From the NCBI GenBank assembly GCA_946486375.1, contig CAMLTW010000005.1:62001-126000 (forward strand): a DNA stretch of 64,000 nt, in the 5' to 3' direction. Position 1 is the stretch's first letter; each line of letters starts with the position of its first letter. Below, one piece after another: positions 1 to 13,283 of the stretch. A program made the translations under genes and the position numbers. Below the pieces are notes generated by a model that searched no databases, was not told the origin of the DNA, and saw only the letters and a list, made by a program, of their open reading frames with translations. This DNA comes from an uncultured Rikenellaceae bacterium (GTDB taxonomy: Bacteria; Bacteroidota; Bacteroidia; Bacteroidales; Rikenellaceae).

Positions 1-1
1 C

Positions 2-1021
2 CTGCTGGCGGTGGAGGAAGACGACCGGCTGATCCGCCGGATCGACGATTCGGTGCTTCCCGTGGTCGTCCTTCAATACCCGGAAACCCTCAAGCAGAAA
101 TACCGGGCTCTGACCCTCGGCTCGCAGGGATTCGCCTGCGCATCCTTTCTGAAAACGGAAATGAAACCGGTAGAGGTCAAGAACGCCTGCACCCGCCTGA
201 TGACCGAACGCCTCGAACGCAAATACAACGACATTCTGGAAATCCACCGTCAGGCGGAAAACGACTGGCACGAAACGTTCCATATCCTGCTGTTCCGTTC
301 CATGGGCCTCGGCAGCAACAAGGAAGCCTTCATGGCGCTGGCCCGGAACGTGCCTTATGCAAAACTGTGTCAGGAGAAAGGAGACATCCGGAACCTGGAA
401 GCCATGCTTTTCGGAGGGGCGGGCCTGCTGGACGGGGCCGTATACGATCCGTACAAATCCGACCTGGAAAAACGTTTCGAGACGCTGAGCCGTCGCCACG
501 GCCTGCAGGCGCTTTCCTACTGCAGCTGGAGCAGCAAAAAGGTGCGTCCCTACAATTTTCCGCCCAAACGGATCGCCGAGCTGGCCAAACTCATCGACGC
601 GGGTACCTTCACTTTGAACAATATCCTTTCCTGCGAAAGCGTTACGGAGGTAAAAAGGCTATTCGACATCGAACTCTCCGACTACTGGAAACGCAACTTC
701 TCCTTCGGCCAGGGTTCCGCGCGTCAGCACCGGGCGGTCGGAGACATCACCGCCGATCTGGTAGTCATCAACCACGTGGCACCCCTGATGTTCGCTTACG
801 GGCGTCAGACGGGCGAAGCGGCCTTGGAGGAACGGGCATTGGACCTCCTCTATCAAGTGAAGGCCGAAGCGAATAAATATACCAGCGGTTGGACGAAACG
901 GGGAATCACCATCGAAAACGCCTTTCATTCGCAGGCTTTTATCCAGCTTACCACGGAATATTGCCTGCGGCGCAGGTGCTGCGAATGTTTTATTGGAATA
1001 AAAGCGCTGAAAAAGATTTAA
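2..1021 (+). CDS. DUF2851 family protein, 5' end cut by the window edge
   Basis: The reading frame is open to the first bases of the window, so the N terminus is missing; the GTG at 11 is not a convincing start. The visible 336+ residues match the DUF2851 family, which is widespread in Bacteroidota and has no established biochemical role. Family-like landmarks are the stretch LFRSMGLGSNKEAFMALAR, the segment around EAMLFGGAGLL, and the Cys-rich tail EYCLRRRCCECF. No signal peptide can be judged because the start is absent. It is followed by 117 bases and then secA on the same strand. Family assignment is from recalled sequence pattern; the function is unknown. Confidence 0.75.
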   Translation: MLAVEEDDRLIRRIDDSVLPVVVLQYPETLKQKYRALTLGSQGFACASFLKTEMKPVEVKNACTRLMTERLERKYNDILEIHRQAENDWHETFHILLFRSMGLGSNKEAFMALARNVPYAKLCQEKGDIRNLEAMLFGGAGLLDGAVYDPYKSDLEKRFETLSRRHGLQALSYCSWSSKKVRPYNFPPKRIAELAKLIDAGTFTLNNILSCESVTEVKRLFDIELSDYWKRNFSFGQGSARQHRAVGDITADLVVINHVAPLMFAYGRQTGEAALEERALDLLYQVKAEANKYTSGWTKRGITIENAFHSQAFIQLTTEYCLRRRCCECFIGIKALKKI

Positions 1022-1026
1022 TTTTT

Positions 1027-1034
1027 TATCTTTA
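1027..1034 (+). promoter_or_regulatory. Weak -7-like element upstream of secA
   Basis: TATCTTTA differs at the last base from the Bacteroidota -7 consensus TAnnTTTG. It lies about 105 bases before the secA start in the gap after the DUF2851 gene. No convincing -33 element is visible. This is a tentative call. Confidence 0.3.
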
Positions 1035-1138
1035 CGCAGTTTTTTGCAAAGGTTCGTCCATGCCTCCGGAACGGTCCGGAAGAATGGGGGAAATTCTTTT
1101 TTATAACGGAGAACGAAAATTCTAAAAGTGAAACACAT

Positions 1139-4432
<3,294 letters not shown>

Positions 4433-4531
4433 CCGCCGGAACGGATATCGGAACAACGAGTTGCAACGGGTGACAGGGCGTTGTCTTTTGCATGAAATAA
4501 AACGAACAACAAACCATTAAAAAGCAAAAAC

Positions 4532-5107
4532 ATGAAAATCGAAAACGGCGCCTTTGTCGCTCTCACTTACGAATTGACGGTGGACGGTCAGATAGTGGAC
4601 AAAGCTACGGCAGATAAACCCCTCGAATTCATTTACGGGGCAGGCCTTCTGCTTCCGGCTTTTGAAAAACAGATCGAAGGACTGCAGGCGGGAGATTCCT
4701 TCAGTTTCAAACTCGAAGCGCCCGAAGCCTACGGCGAAAAAATACAGGAAGCGGTCATCGAACTGCCCAAAAGCTCCTTCATGATGGACGGGCAGATCAA
4801 TAACGACATGCTGACCGTGGGCAACCACATCCCCATGATGGACAATCAGGGAAACCAGATGGTCGGCGTGGTGAAGGACGTGAAGGATGAAACGGTTTTG
4901 ATGGACTTCAACCACCCGATGGCCGGCAAGGAATTGAATTTTACGGGAAAAATCGAAGAAGTGCGGGAAGCGACCGATGCCGACAAAGCCAAATTCATGC
5001 AGATGGGCGGCGGCTGCAGCTGCGGTTGCGACGACGCTTCGTGCGAAGGCGGAAGCTGCGGCAGCCATGCCGAGGAATCGGCCTGCGGCTGCGGTTGCGG
5101 GCACTGA
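4532..5107 (+). CDS. SlyD-like FKBP-type peptidyl-prolyl isomerase
   Basis: This 191-residue protein has the SlyD layout: a split FKBP domain with an inserted flap. It opens with VALTYELTVDGQIVDKA and continues with PLEFIYGAGLLLPAFEKQIEGL and the core LEAPEAYGEK. Known SlyD proteins are cytosolic prolyl isomerases and chaperones, often binding nickel through a metal-rich tail. Here the last 30 residues hold eight Cys and two His in CxC-type spacing, a plausible metal-binding tail. There is no signal peptide, so it should be cytosolic. A strong terminator follows about 30 bases after the stop. Confidence 0.92.
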   Translation: MKIENGAFVALTYELTVDGQIVDKATADKPLEFIYGAGLLLPAFEKQIEGLQAGDSFSFKLEAPEAYGEKIQEAVIELPKSSFMMDGQINNDMLTVGNHIPMMDNQGNQMVGVVKDVKDETVLMDFNHPMAGKELNFTGKIEEVREATDADKAKFMQMGGGCSCGCDDASCEGGSCGSHAEESACGCGCGH

Positions 5108-5139
5108 TTTTCGAATGCATTACAACTGATATCCATAAG

Positions 5140-5169
5140 AAAGCCGTTCCGGAGCTTCGGAACGGCTTT
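5140..5169 (+). terminator. Intrinsic terminator after the SlyD-like gene
   Basis: A perfect 12-bp stem (aaagccgttccg / cggaacggcttt) encloses the 6-base loop gagctt, and the 3' arm runs into TTTT. It sits 32 bases after the SlyD-like stop codon. The 225 bases from here to the mnmA stop show no gene. Confidence 0.92.
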
Positions 5170-5395
5170 TACAATTCTCCTTGCAACTCCCTCCTTCCGG
5201 GGATTGGCATACCGGAAAAATCGGCTTTCGGCAATAAATAAGGAAAAGCGCGGGTCCCTGAAAAGCCGCAACAAAAGGCATCGCCGAACGCCCGCTCCTT
5301 CAACTTTCCGGTTCCGCGCCTTTCCCTTATTCCGGATGCATTCTCCTTTCATCAGGCGCGATGAAGGAAAACATCCCTGTCTTTGAAAAAGTCCG

Positions 5396-6583
5396 TTAAC
5401 GGTCTATCACGCCCGATCCCACCAGTTCCTCCCCGTCGTACCAGGCGGCGAACTGCCCGGCGGTAACGCCCCGCTGCGGCTCGTCGAAAAGGATATAAGC
5501 CCCGTCATCCCGCAGGTATAACCTTCCCTTCTGTAACGGCTGCCGGTATCGGATCCGTATGTCGAACCGGCGTTCCGTTCCCGGTTTCATTTCCAGATCG
5601 GGCCGCACCCAGTGCACTTCTTCCGGACGAATGCGAAGCGCCCGACGATACAGTCCCGGATGATGCTGTCCCTGCCCTACGTACAGGACGTTGTTCTCCA
5701 CGTCGGAAGCGATCACGAACAGCGGCTCGGCTTTCCCGCCGACACCGAGTCCTTTCCGCTGCCCGATGGTGTAAAAATGGGCTCCGTTATGTTCCCCGAC
5801 CTTCGTTCCGTCGGCCGGAACATACCGTACCGGTTCGGCCAGACGCTCCATCGGGACGGCCTCCATCGCATCGGATAAAACGGTCCCATAGCCCGGCCAG
5901 TCGGCCGGAATTTCCACGATGTCTCCCGTCCGGGCCGTGAGCTTCTGTTGCAGGAAAACCGGCAGGTCCACCTTTCCCACGAAACAGATGCCCTGGGAGT
6001 CCTTCCGTCCGGCGGTCGCCAGTTCCTGCTCCGTTGCAATGCGCCGGACCTCTGGTTTGAGCAGATGTCCGATGGGAAACAACGCCCTTGCCAGTTGCTT
6101 CTGGGAAAGCTGACACAGGAAATAACTCTGATCCTTGTTCGGATCGCTCCCCGCCAGCAACCGGCAAACGGTTTTTCCCTCCATCCGTATCTCCTCTTTC
6201 CGGCAATAGTGTCCCGTCGCCACATAGTCGGCTCCCAGTTCCAATGCAGCATTCAGGAAAGCGTCGAATTTGATCTCCCGGTTGCAAAGCACGTCGGGAT
6301 TGGGCGTCCGTCCCTGCCGATATTCCCGGAACATGTAATCCACCACCCGTTCCCGGTAAGGGCCGCTCAAATCGATGAAATGAAAGGGAATGTCCAGCTT
6401 TTTCGCCACCAGCTCGGCGAACATCCGGTCATCGTACCACGGACAGTCTCCTTCGAGCGTTCCGGTGGTATCGTGCCAGTTCTGCATGAACAGGCCCACC
6501 ACATCGTACCCCTGCTCTTTCAGCAGGTATGCGGCCACGCTGGAATCGACGCCTCCGGAAAGTCCTACCACCACGCGTTTCAT
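5396..6583 (-). CDS. mnmA: tRNA-specific 2-thiouridylase MnmA
   Basis: MnmA makes the 2-thio group of U34 in tRNAs for Lys, Glu and Gln, using ATP and a persulfide sulfur. At 395 residues it is slightly longer than the usual 360-380. The N terminus carries the PP-loop VGLSGGVDSSVAAYLL. The two catalytic cysteines lie in the stretches PNPDVLCNREIKF and DSQGICFVGK. The family-specific segments NWHD and ATGHY are present. It stands alone on the minus strand, convergent with the SlyD-like gene and upstream of its own promoter-like element. A tRNA-Lys(UUU), a likely substrate, is encoded at about 26.0 kb. Confidence 0.97.
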   Translation of the reverse strand: MKRVVVGLSGGVDSSVAAYLLKEQGYDVVGLFMQNWHDTTGTLEGDCPWYDDRMFAELVAKKLDIPFHFIDLSGPYRERVVDYMFREYRQGRTPNPDVLCNREIKFDAFLNAALELGADYVATGHYCRKEEIRMEGKTVCRLLAGSDPNKDQSYFLCQLSQKQLARALFPIGHLLKPEVRRIATEQELATAGRKDSQGICFVGKVDLPVFLQQKLTARTGDIVEIPADWPGYGTVLSDAMEAVPMERLAEPVRYVPADGTKVGEHNGAHFYTIGQRKGLGVGGKAEPLFVIASDVENNVLYVGQGQHHPGLYRRALRIRPEEVHWVRPDLEMKPGTERRFDIRIRYRQPLQKGRLYLRDDGAYILFDEPQRGVTAGQFAAWYDGEELVGSGVIDR

Positions 6584-6599
6584 GTTCCGTAATTTTTCA

Positions 6600-6607
6600 C
6601 AAAGATA
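6600..6607 (-). promoter_or_regulatory. -7 element for mnmA
   Basis: On the minus strand this reads TATCTTTG, a full match to the Bacteroidota -7 consensus TAnnTTTG. It lies 16 bases before the mnmA ATG, implying a very short leader. No clean TTTG -33 box is seen at the expected distance. Confidence 0.55.
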
Positions 6608-6728
6608 GCACGAACCCCGCTCTTTGCGAAACAGGGCCGATGCGGATTTTCCGCCGCAGGCAAAAAATCAGAGAAACAGGAAGATCGTCCCACATCCATT
6701 CGTTCCCGCCTCCAAAACGGAAGCCCGC

Positions 6729-8468
6729 TTACCGTACCGGAAACACCACGCCGAACCGGCTTCCCCGGCCCACTTCGCTGTCCAAAGTAATCCTTCCGCC
6801 GTGAGCCTCCACGAAATCCTTGGAAATGGCCAGCCCCAGCCCGCTTCCCTGCACCTTCGTTCCCGGCACCCGGAAGTAACGGTCGAATATGCTTTTGTGG
6901 TACCGCGGATCGATCCCCTTTCCGAAGTCCTGCACGAAAATTTCCACTTCCTTCCCTTCCTGCCGGGCGCCGACGATGATGCGGGAATTTTCCCGCGAGT
7001 AATGGATGGCGTTGGAAAGCAGGTTGGTGACGACCCAGGCGATTTTTTCGCTGTCCACGAAAAGTTTGGAAATTTTCTCCGGGTATTCCACCTCGATCTG
7101 ACAACCGTACTTTTCGGCCTGCACGCGGGTAGCGGCAATGGCATAATTGATCAGCTCGACGGGTTTGGTCACCCGGGGATTCAATTGCAGCTTGCCGGTT
7201 TCGACCTGCGTCATTTTCAGCAGTTCCCCGGTGATGTTCAGCAGCCGGTCGCTGTTCTCCCGGATGCTTTCCGAAAGGGCTTTCTGTTCCTCGTTGAGCG
7301 CCCCCACTCGTTCGTCCCCCAACAGTTTCAGGCTCATCAGGATGGCCGAGATCGGGGTCTTCAGTTCGTGGGAAACGGTGGAAATGAAAGTGGTTTTGGC
7401 CGAATCGAGTTCCTTGAATTCCGTAATGTTCTTCAGCAGGATCACGTCTCCGATGCAGCGTTCCTGTGTTTCCCTCGTCTGAACCGTACGGATGGGGATA
7501 TACTGCACCTGAAAGTAGCTTTCCTTGTTGTCCGCATAAATCTTGAGCGGTTCGCGGCTGGCGGCGGGCTGAATCAGTTCCCGCACCAGCCTCCGGAGCA
7601 AATCGTTTTTCAGGGCCAGTTCCGGAGCCGGTTTTCCGATCACGTCCTCCCGCCGGAGATTCAGCACGGTAAACGCCTCGTCGTTGGCGAAAAGGATGTT
7701 CCGCTTTTCGTCCAGCCCGATGATCGGTTCATGAATGCTGTTGGCGATCGCTTCGATGTATTTCTTGCTCGAAAGAATCCGGGCCAACGTGCTTTGCTGG
7801 TATTCGGCTAGTTTTTCCGCCATGTTGTTGAAGGAGGCGGCTACCTGACCGAACTCCTGCGCCGAATCGAAATGAAGGCGCTTGTCGTAGTTGCGATTGG
7901 CGATCTCCAGGATGCCGTCCGTCAGTTCCCGGATGGGGCGGGTGATCGCACGGGGAAACCGGAGCAACAATCCCAATGCCGCCAGCATGCAAAAAATTCC
8001 GACCAGCGAAATCCACCACATGGCATGGATCGAAGTCTCCTGCGCGACCCGGCTCTTGCGATGGATGGAATCCATGTTCAACGTCATGATTTCGTTCAGA
8101 TCGCCTCGAACGAGTGCCAGATTCTCCGGAGTGAATTCCCTTTTCAGATTTTCATAATGAGTGACCAACTTTCCGGTGATCTCCCCTTCGTGGGCTTCCG
8201 TGATGTTGTCCTGCTGCCGGGCAAGACCTTCCTCGAAAACCCGACGGGCCGCATCGCTCTCCGGCAGGCTGTCGAGCGCGAAAAGCATGGTGCGGGCATG
8301 TGCCAGCGAATTGTAATTGTCGGCCAGGATATTTTGGGTATCCCGGGACATCCGGCCGATGTAACCGACCGACAGGATCCCCATGGCCACGATCATCACG
8401 AACAGCAGTCCGATGCCGGCGACCAGTTTCGTTTTAATTCTCATGAACGCTTTTTTCTTTCCAAACAC
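6729..8468 (-). CDS. Membrane sensor histidine kinase of the kdp locus
   Basis: A 579-residue kinase with a transmembrane helix at about 14-34, a helical extracytoplasmic region, a second helix near 155-175, a HAMP segment, a PAS domain (about 235-340), a HisKA domain with the phospho-acceptor His near 365 (FISTVSHELKTPISAIL), and an ATPase domain with an N-box (WVVTNLLSNAIHYS) and G-boxes (DFGKGIDP, GSGLGLAIS). It begins 6 bases after the KdpD-type sensor gene. In classical KdpD these parts form one protein; here the kinase is separate. Its probable partner is the NtrC-type regulator at 15563-16897. Sensing of K+ or osmotic state is inferred from position only. Confidence 0.88.
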   Translation of the reverse strand: MFGKKKAFMRIKTKLVAGIGLLFVMIVAMGILSVGYIGRMSRDTQNILADNYNSLAHARTMLFALDSLPESDAARRVFEEGLARQQDNITEAHEGEITGKLVTHYENLKREFTPENLALVRGDLNEIMTLNMDSIHRKSRVAQETSIHAMWWISLVGIFCMLAALGLLLRFPRAITRPIRELTDGILEIANRNYDKRLHFDSAQEFGQVAASFNNMAEKLAEYQQSTLARILSSKKYIEAIANSIHEPIIGLDEKRNILFANDEAFTVLNLRREDVIGKPAPELALKNDLLRRLVRELIQPAASREPLKIYADNKESYFQVQYIPIRTVQTRETQERCIGDVILLKNITEFKELDSAKTTFISTVSHELKTPISAILMSLKLLGDERVGALNEEQKALSESIRENSDRLLNITGELLKMTQVETGKLQLNPRVTKPVELINYAIAATRVQAEKYGCQIEVEYPEKISKLFVDSEKIAWVVTNLLSNAIHYSRENSRIIVGARQEGKEVEIFVQDFGKGIDPRYHKSIFDRYFRVPGTKVQGSGLGLAISKDFVEAHGGRITLDSEVGRGSRFGVVFPVR

Positions 8469-8474
8469 CTTTAT

Positions 8475-9596
8475 TTATGACATAACGATCAAATCGATTC
8501 CCAAAGCGGAAAATTCCTCCAGCATCTTCCGGCAGCGCCACACCGAAAAAAACGCCGCGAATATCCCTGCCGTGGGCTGTCCCAGACATACGGTACTGAT
8601 CTGCTCCTTCCTGCATACGTCCACGATACCGTCGGCCACATTTTCGGCCCGAACCCGGATCACCTTTCCGCCCAGTTCCGAGGCCAGCTTGAAATGGTTC
8701 AGCAGATAACGTTGATTGGCCAGCGGAATGCGGTCGGGATTCTCTTTCGGGGTCTGCACGTACAGCACGGAAAATTCCGCGTTGTAACGGGTCGCCAGCC
8801 GGGCCGCTTTCCGGATCAGGCGGCGGGGTGTTTTCTCCTGACTGTCGATGCACACCAGAAATTTCTCGTGACGCACCCCCATGTTCTCGATCACCTCGTT
8901 TTCCACTTTTTTTCCCACCTGCAACGCCACTTCTTTCAAAGCCAGTTCCCGAAGCTGAAGGATGTGCTCCGACTTGAAAAAATGCTCCAACGCGGTCGCG
9001 ATCTTTTCGGACCGGTAAATTTTCCCGGCCTTCAGGCGGGCTACCAGCTCTTCCGCCGTCAGGTCGATGTTCACCACTTCGTCGGCCTGTTCCAGCACGC
9101 TGTCCGGAATCCGCTCCCGCACTTCCACCCCGGTGATGTCCTGAATTTCTTCGTTGAGGCTCTCGATGTGCTGGATGTTCACGGCGCTGATGACATTGAT
9201 GCCCGCATCGAGCAACTGCAGCACGTCCTGCCACCGCTTCTCGTTGAGGCTCCCCTCGATGTTGGTATGCGCCAGTTCGTCCACGATCACGATTTCGGGA
9301 TGAAGGCGCAGGATGGCTTCCATATCCATTTCTTCGACCTCTTTCCCCTTGTAAAAAACCTTCCGGCGCGGAACGACGGGAAGTCCCTTCAACAGGGCTT
9401 CCGTCTCTTTCCGTCCGTGCGTCTCGACGTAACCGATTTGCACGTCCGCTCCGCTGCGAAGCAGTTCGCGGGCCTCCTGCAACATCCGGTACGTCTTCCC
9501 CACTCCGGCGATCATTCCGATGTACACCTTGAACTTCCCCCGACGGGAACGCTGAATCAGGTCGAGAAAATGCTGTACGCTTCGCTCTTTGTCCAT
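8475..9596 (-). CDS. kdpD: KdpD N-terminal sensor domain with Usp domain, lacking the kinase
   Basis: Residues about 20-230 match the KdpD sensor domain, with the Walker A stretch GMIAGVGKTYRMLQEA and the family signature VDELAHTN. Residues about 245-370 form a universal-stress-protein domain beginning near FLVCIDSQEKTPRRLIRKAA. The protein ends at 373 residues, so the membrane and kinase portions of full KdpD (about 890 residues) are absent and appear as the next gene. It is cytosolic as encoded. Its ATG directly abuts the stop codon of the porin gene upstream. Known KdpD N-terminal domains bind ATP and modulate kinase/phosphatase balance. Confidence 0.93.
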   Translation of the reverse strand: MDKERSVQHFLDLIQRSRRGKFKVYIGMIAGVGKTYRMLQEARELLRSGADVQIGYVETHGRKETEALLKGLPVVPRRKVFYKGKEVEEMDMEAILRLHPEIVIVDELAHTNIEGSLNEKRWQDVLQLLDAGINVISAVNIQHIESLNEEIQDITGVEVRERIPDSVLEQADEVVNIDLTAEELVARLKAGKIYRSEKIATALEHFFKSEHILQLRELALKEVALQVGKKVENEVIENMGVRHEKFLVCIDSQEKTPRRLIRKAARLATRYNAEFSVLYVQTPKENPDRIPLANQRYLLNHFKLASELGGKVIRVRAENVADGIVDVCRKEQISTVCLGQPTAGIFAAFFSVWRCRKMLEEFSALGIDLIVMS

Positions 9597-10355
9597 TTAC
9601 CTCAGGGTAATGCCTGCCACGAAATATACGTCATTTTTCGCAGGGTTCAAAATGACCTGCGTGAACAGAGGAAGTGAAAAAGACTTAGTGATGCGAATCG
9701 TTTTTCCGGCCTTCAGCGCCAGGTTCGTCACCGCGAATTCCGATGTTCCGTACTGAGGCGCGTCCCAGGGGGTAAAACCGCAGGCGGCATTCAGATCGAT
9801 TCCCTTTACCGCGAAGGGATAGTTCAGTTCCACATAGGTGGAATATGCCTGCTCTCCCTCCGCATTTTTGTCCTGACCGGCAAACAGGGTGTTCCAGGCG
9901 ATGCTCAACGGGAAACGGTCGGAAACGGAACAGGCCAGTGTCCCCTCGAAATGGTGTTCGGTTTCGCGGCTTTCGTAATTGAAGTATCCGGTTTTACTTC
10001 CCTGCCCGCCCCACCACAGATCGGCTACGGCGATGGTAAAACGTCCGACGCGGTATGCGGCGGTCAGGTCGATTTCCTTGGCTCCGTTATCGGTAAAGGT
10101 CGTCGATCCCCAGGCGGTCAGGGAAAAATTTCCCGCACTCAGGGACAAGGTCGGCTGAAGGCTCGCCGTGGTCTGATACATCCCGCGCCAGATGTACGAG
10201 CTGACCAGGTCGGCCGCTACGTGAAACCCGACTCCGCGGGGAGCGGTTCGGGAAACGGAAGTTTCGGCTTCGGTATCCTGCGCGCAAAGCGGAGCACCCG
10301 CTCCGAAGATCAACAGAAGGGCGGCAGGAAGAACACAAATTCTACTTATTTTCAT
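9597..10355 (-). CDS. Putative outer-membrane porin in the kdp operon (TorF-like)
   Basis: A 252-residue secreted protein: a signal peptide at 1-25 (ending near APLCAQ) followed by alternating beta-strand sequence that ends in an aromatic/hydrophobic strand (DVYFVAGITLR), as expected of an outer-membrane beta-barrel. The segment VSSYIWRGM is typical of TorF/Gcw_chp putative porins. It lies between kdpC and the KdpD sensor. Placement suggests a role in K+ passage across the outer membrane, but this is inference; no selectivity can be read from sequence. Confidence 0.75.
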   Translation of the reverse strand: MKISRICVLPAALLLIFGAGAPLCAQDTEAETSVSRTAPRGVGFHVAADLVSSYIWRGMYQTTASLQPTLSLSAGNFSLTAWGSTTFTDNGAKEIDLTAAYRVGRFTIAVADLWWGGQGSKTGYFNYESRETEHHFEGTLACSVSDRFPLSIAWNTLFAGQDKNAEGEQAYSTYVELNYPFAVKGIDLNAACGFTPWDAPQYGTSEFAVTNLALKAGKTIRITKSFSLPLFTQVILNPAKNDVYFVAGITLR

Positions 10356-10481
10356 TTCAAACGGGTTAAATAGTTCATAAGAATTTTCTTTGCCCGACCG
10401 GTCGTCCTTTCCCTCTGCCGTTCAGGCTCTTTCCGGTCGTTTTTCCGGCAGGAAAAACCGGAAGGGACGTCAGGAAGTTCT

Positions 10482-10510
10482 GCAGGGAACGGCGGGTCAA
10501 CCGTCCCTGC
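10482..10510 (-). other. Intercistronic hairpin between kdpC and the porin gene
   Basis: gcagggaacgg and ccgtccctgc form a 10-bp stem with one bulged A around an 8-base loop, 37 bases downstream of the kdpC stop. There is no U-run on the minus strand, so it looks more like an mRNA-stability or attenuation element than a terminator. A second smaller inverted repeat (gtttttcc / ggaaaaac) lies at 10439-10458 in the same gap. Confidence 0.45.
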
Positions 10511-10546
10511 ATAAAGCATCCGTCCGTTTCCGAGAAAACCCGGAAT

Positions 10547-11119
10547 TTATTTGCTCAAACGCTCGTCGAGCGCCACGTTGAGTTTCAGCACATTCACCCG
10601 ATAAGGCCCGAAAAGTCCCAGCAAGGGCTTTTGGATTTGTTCTTCCGCGATGGAGCGGACCGTCTTTTCCGAAACCCCGCGGGCGTCGGCCACCCGCTTC
10701 GTCTGTACGTAAGCCGCTTCGGGCGAAATGTCCGGGTCCAATCCGCTCCCGCTGGCCGTCACCATTTCGGACGGCACTTCGGAACGTTCCAGATAGGGAT
10801 GTTTCAGCAGAAAGGTATCGATTCGCGCTTCCACTTCAGCCAGATATTCCGGGTTGGAAGGCCCCTTGTTGCTTCCGCCGGAGCCGCCGCCGTTGTAATC
10901 GACCGCCGAAGGACGGCTCCAGAAGTAAATATCCTGCGTGAAGGTCTGGCCCACATTGGCGGCTCCCACCACTTTTCCGTGGAGCATCACCACCTCGGCG
11001 TTCCCCCGGTTCGGGGAAAAGGCCTGTCCGAACAACCACAATACCGACACGTAGGCGACGCCCAGAAAAACGCAGAACGCCAGCGTAATTTTCACCGATT
11101 TCCAAAGATTCGATTTCAT
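10547..11119 (-). CDS. kdpC: Potassium-transporting ATPase subunit KdpC
   Basis: KdpC is the single-pass membrane subunit of the KdpFABC high-affinity K+ pump. The 190-residue product has one N-terminal transmembrane helix (KITLAFCVFLGVAYVSVLWLF), the conserved stretch FWSRPSAVDYNGGGSGG, the segment GSGLDPDISPEAA, and a tail with NVLKLNVALDERL. The internal ATG at 11119 is chosen because family members start a few residues before the helix; an upstream in-frame ATG at 11140 is also possible. It follows kdpB after 29 bases. Confidence 0.95.
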   Translation of the reverse strand: MKSNLWKSVKITLAFCVFLGVAYVSVLWLFGQAFSPNRGNAEVVMLHGKVVGAANVGQTFTQDIYFWSRPSAVDYNGGGSGGSNKGPSNPEYLAEVEARIDTFLLKHPYLERSEVPSEMVTASGSGLDPDISPEAAYVQTKRVADARGVSEKTVRSIAEEQIQKPLLGLFGPYRVNVLKLNVALDERLSK

Positions 11120-11148
11120 CGTTTTATGAATTAAAGACATACGTCAGG

Positions 11149-13188
<2,040 letters not shown>

Positions 13189-13283
13189 CGCTTTTTATGT
13201 TTTAAGGTTTCAAAAGGGGATGCAGCCGTCGAACCCGCATTCGGCATCGGAACGGCTGCCGTTCCCCGCAAACAAACTGTGCG

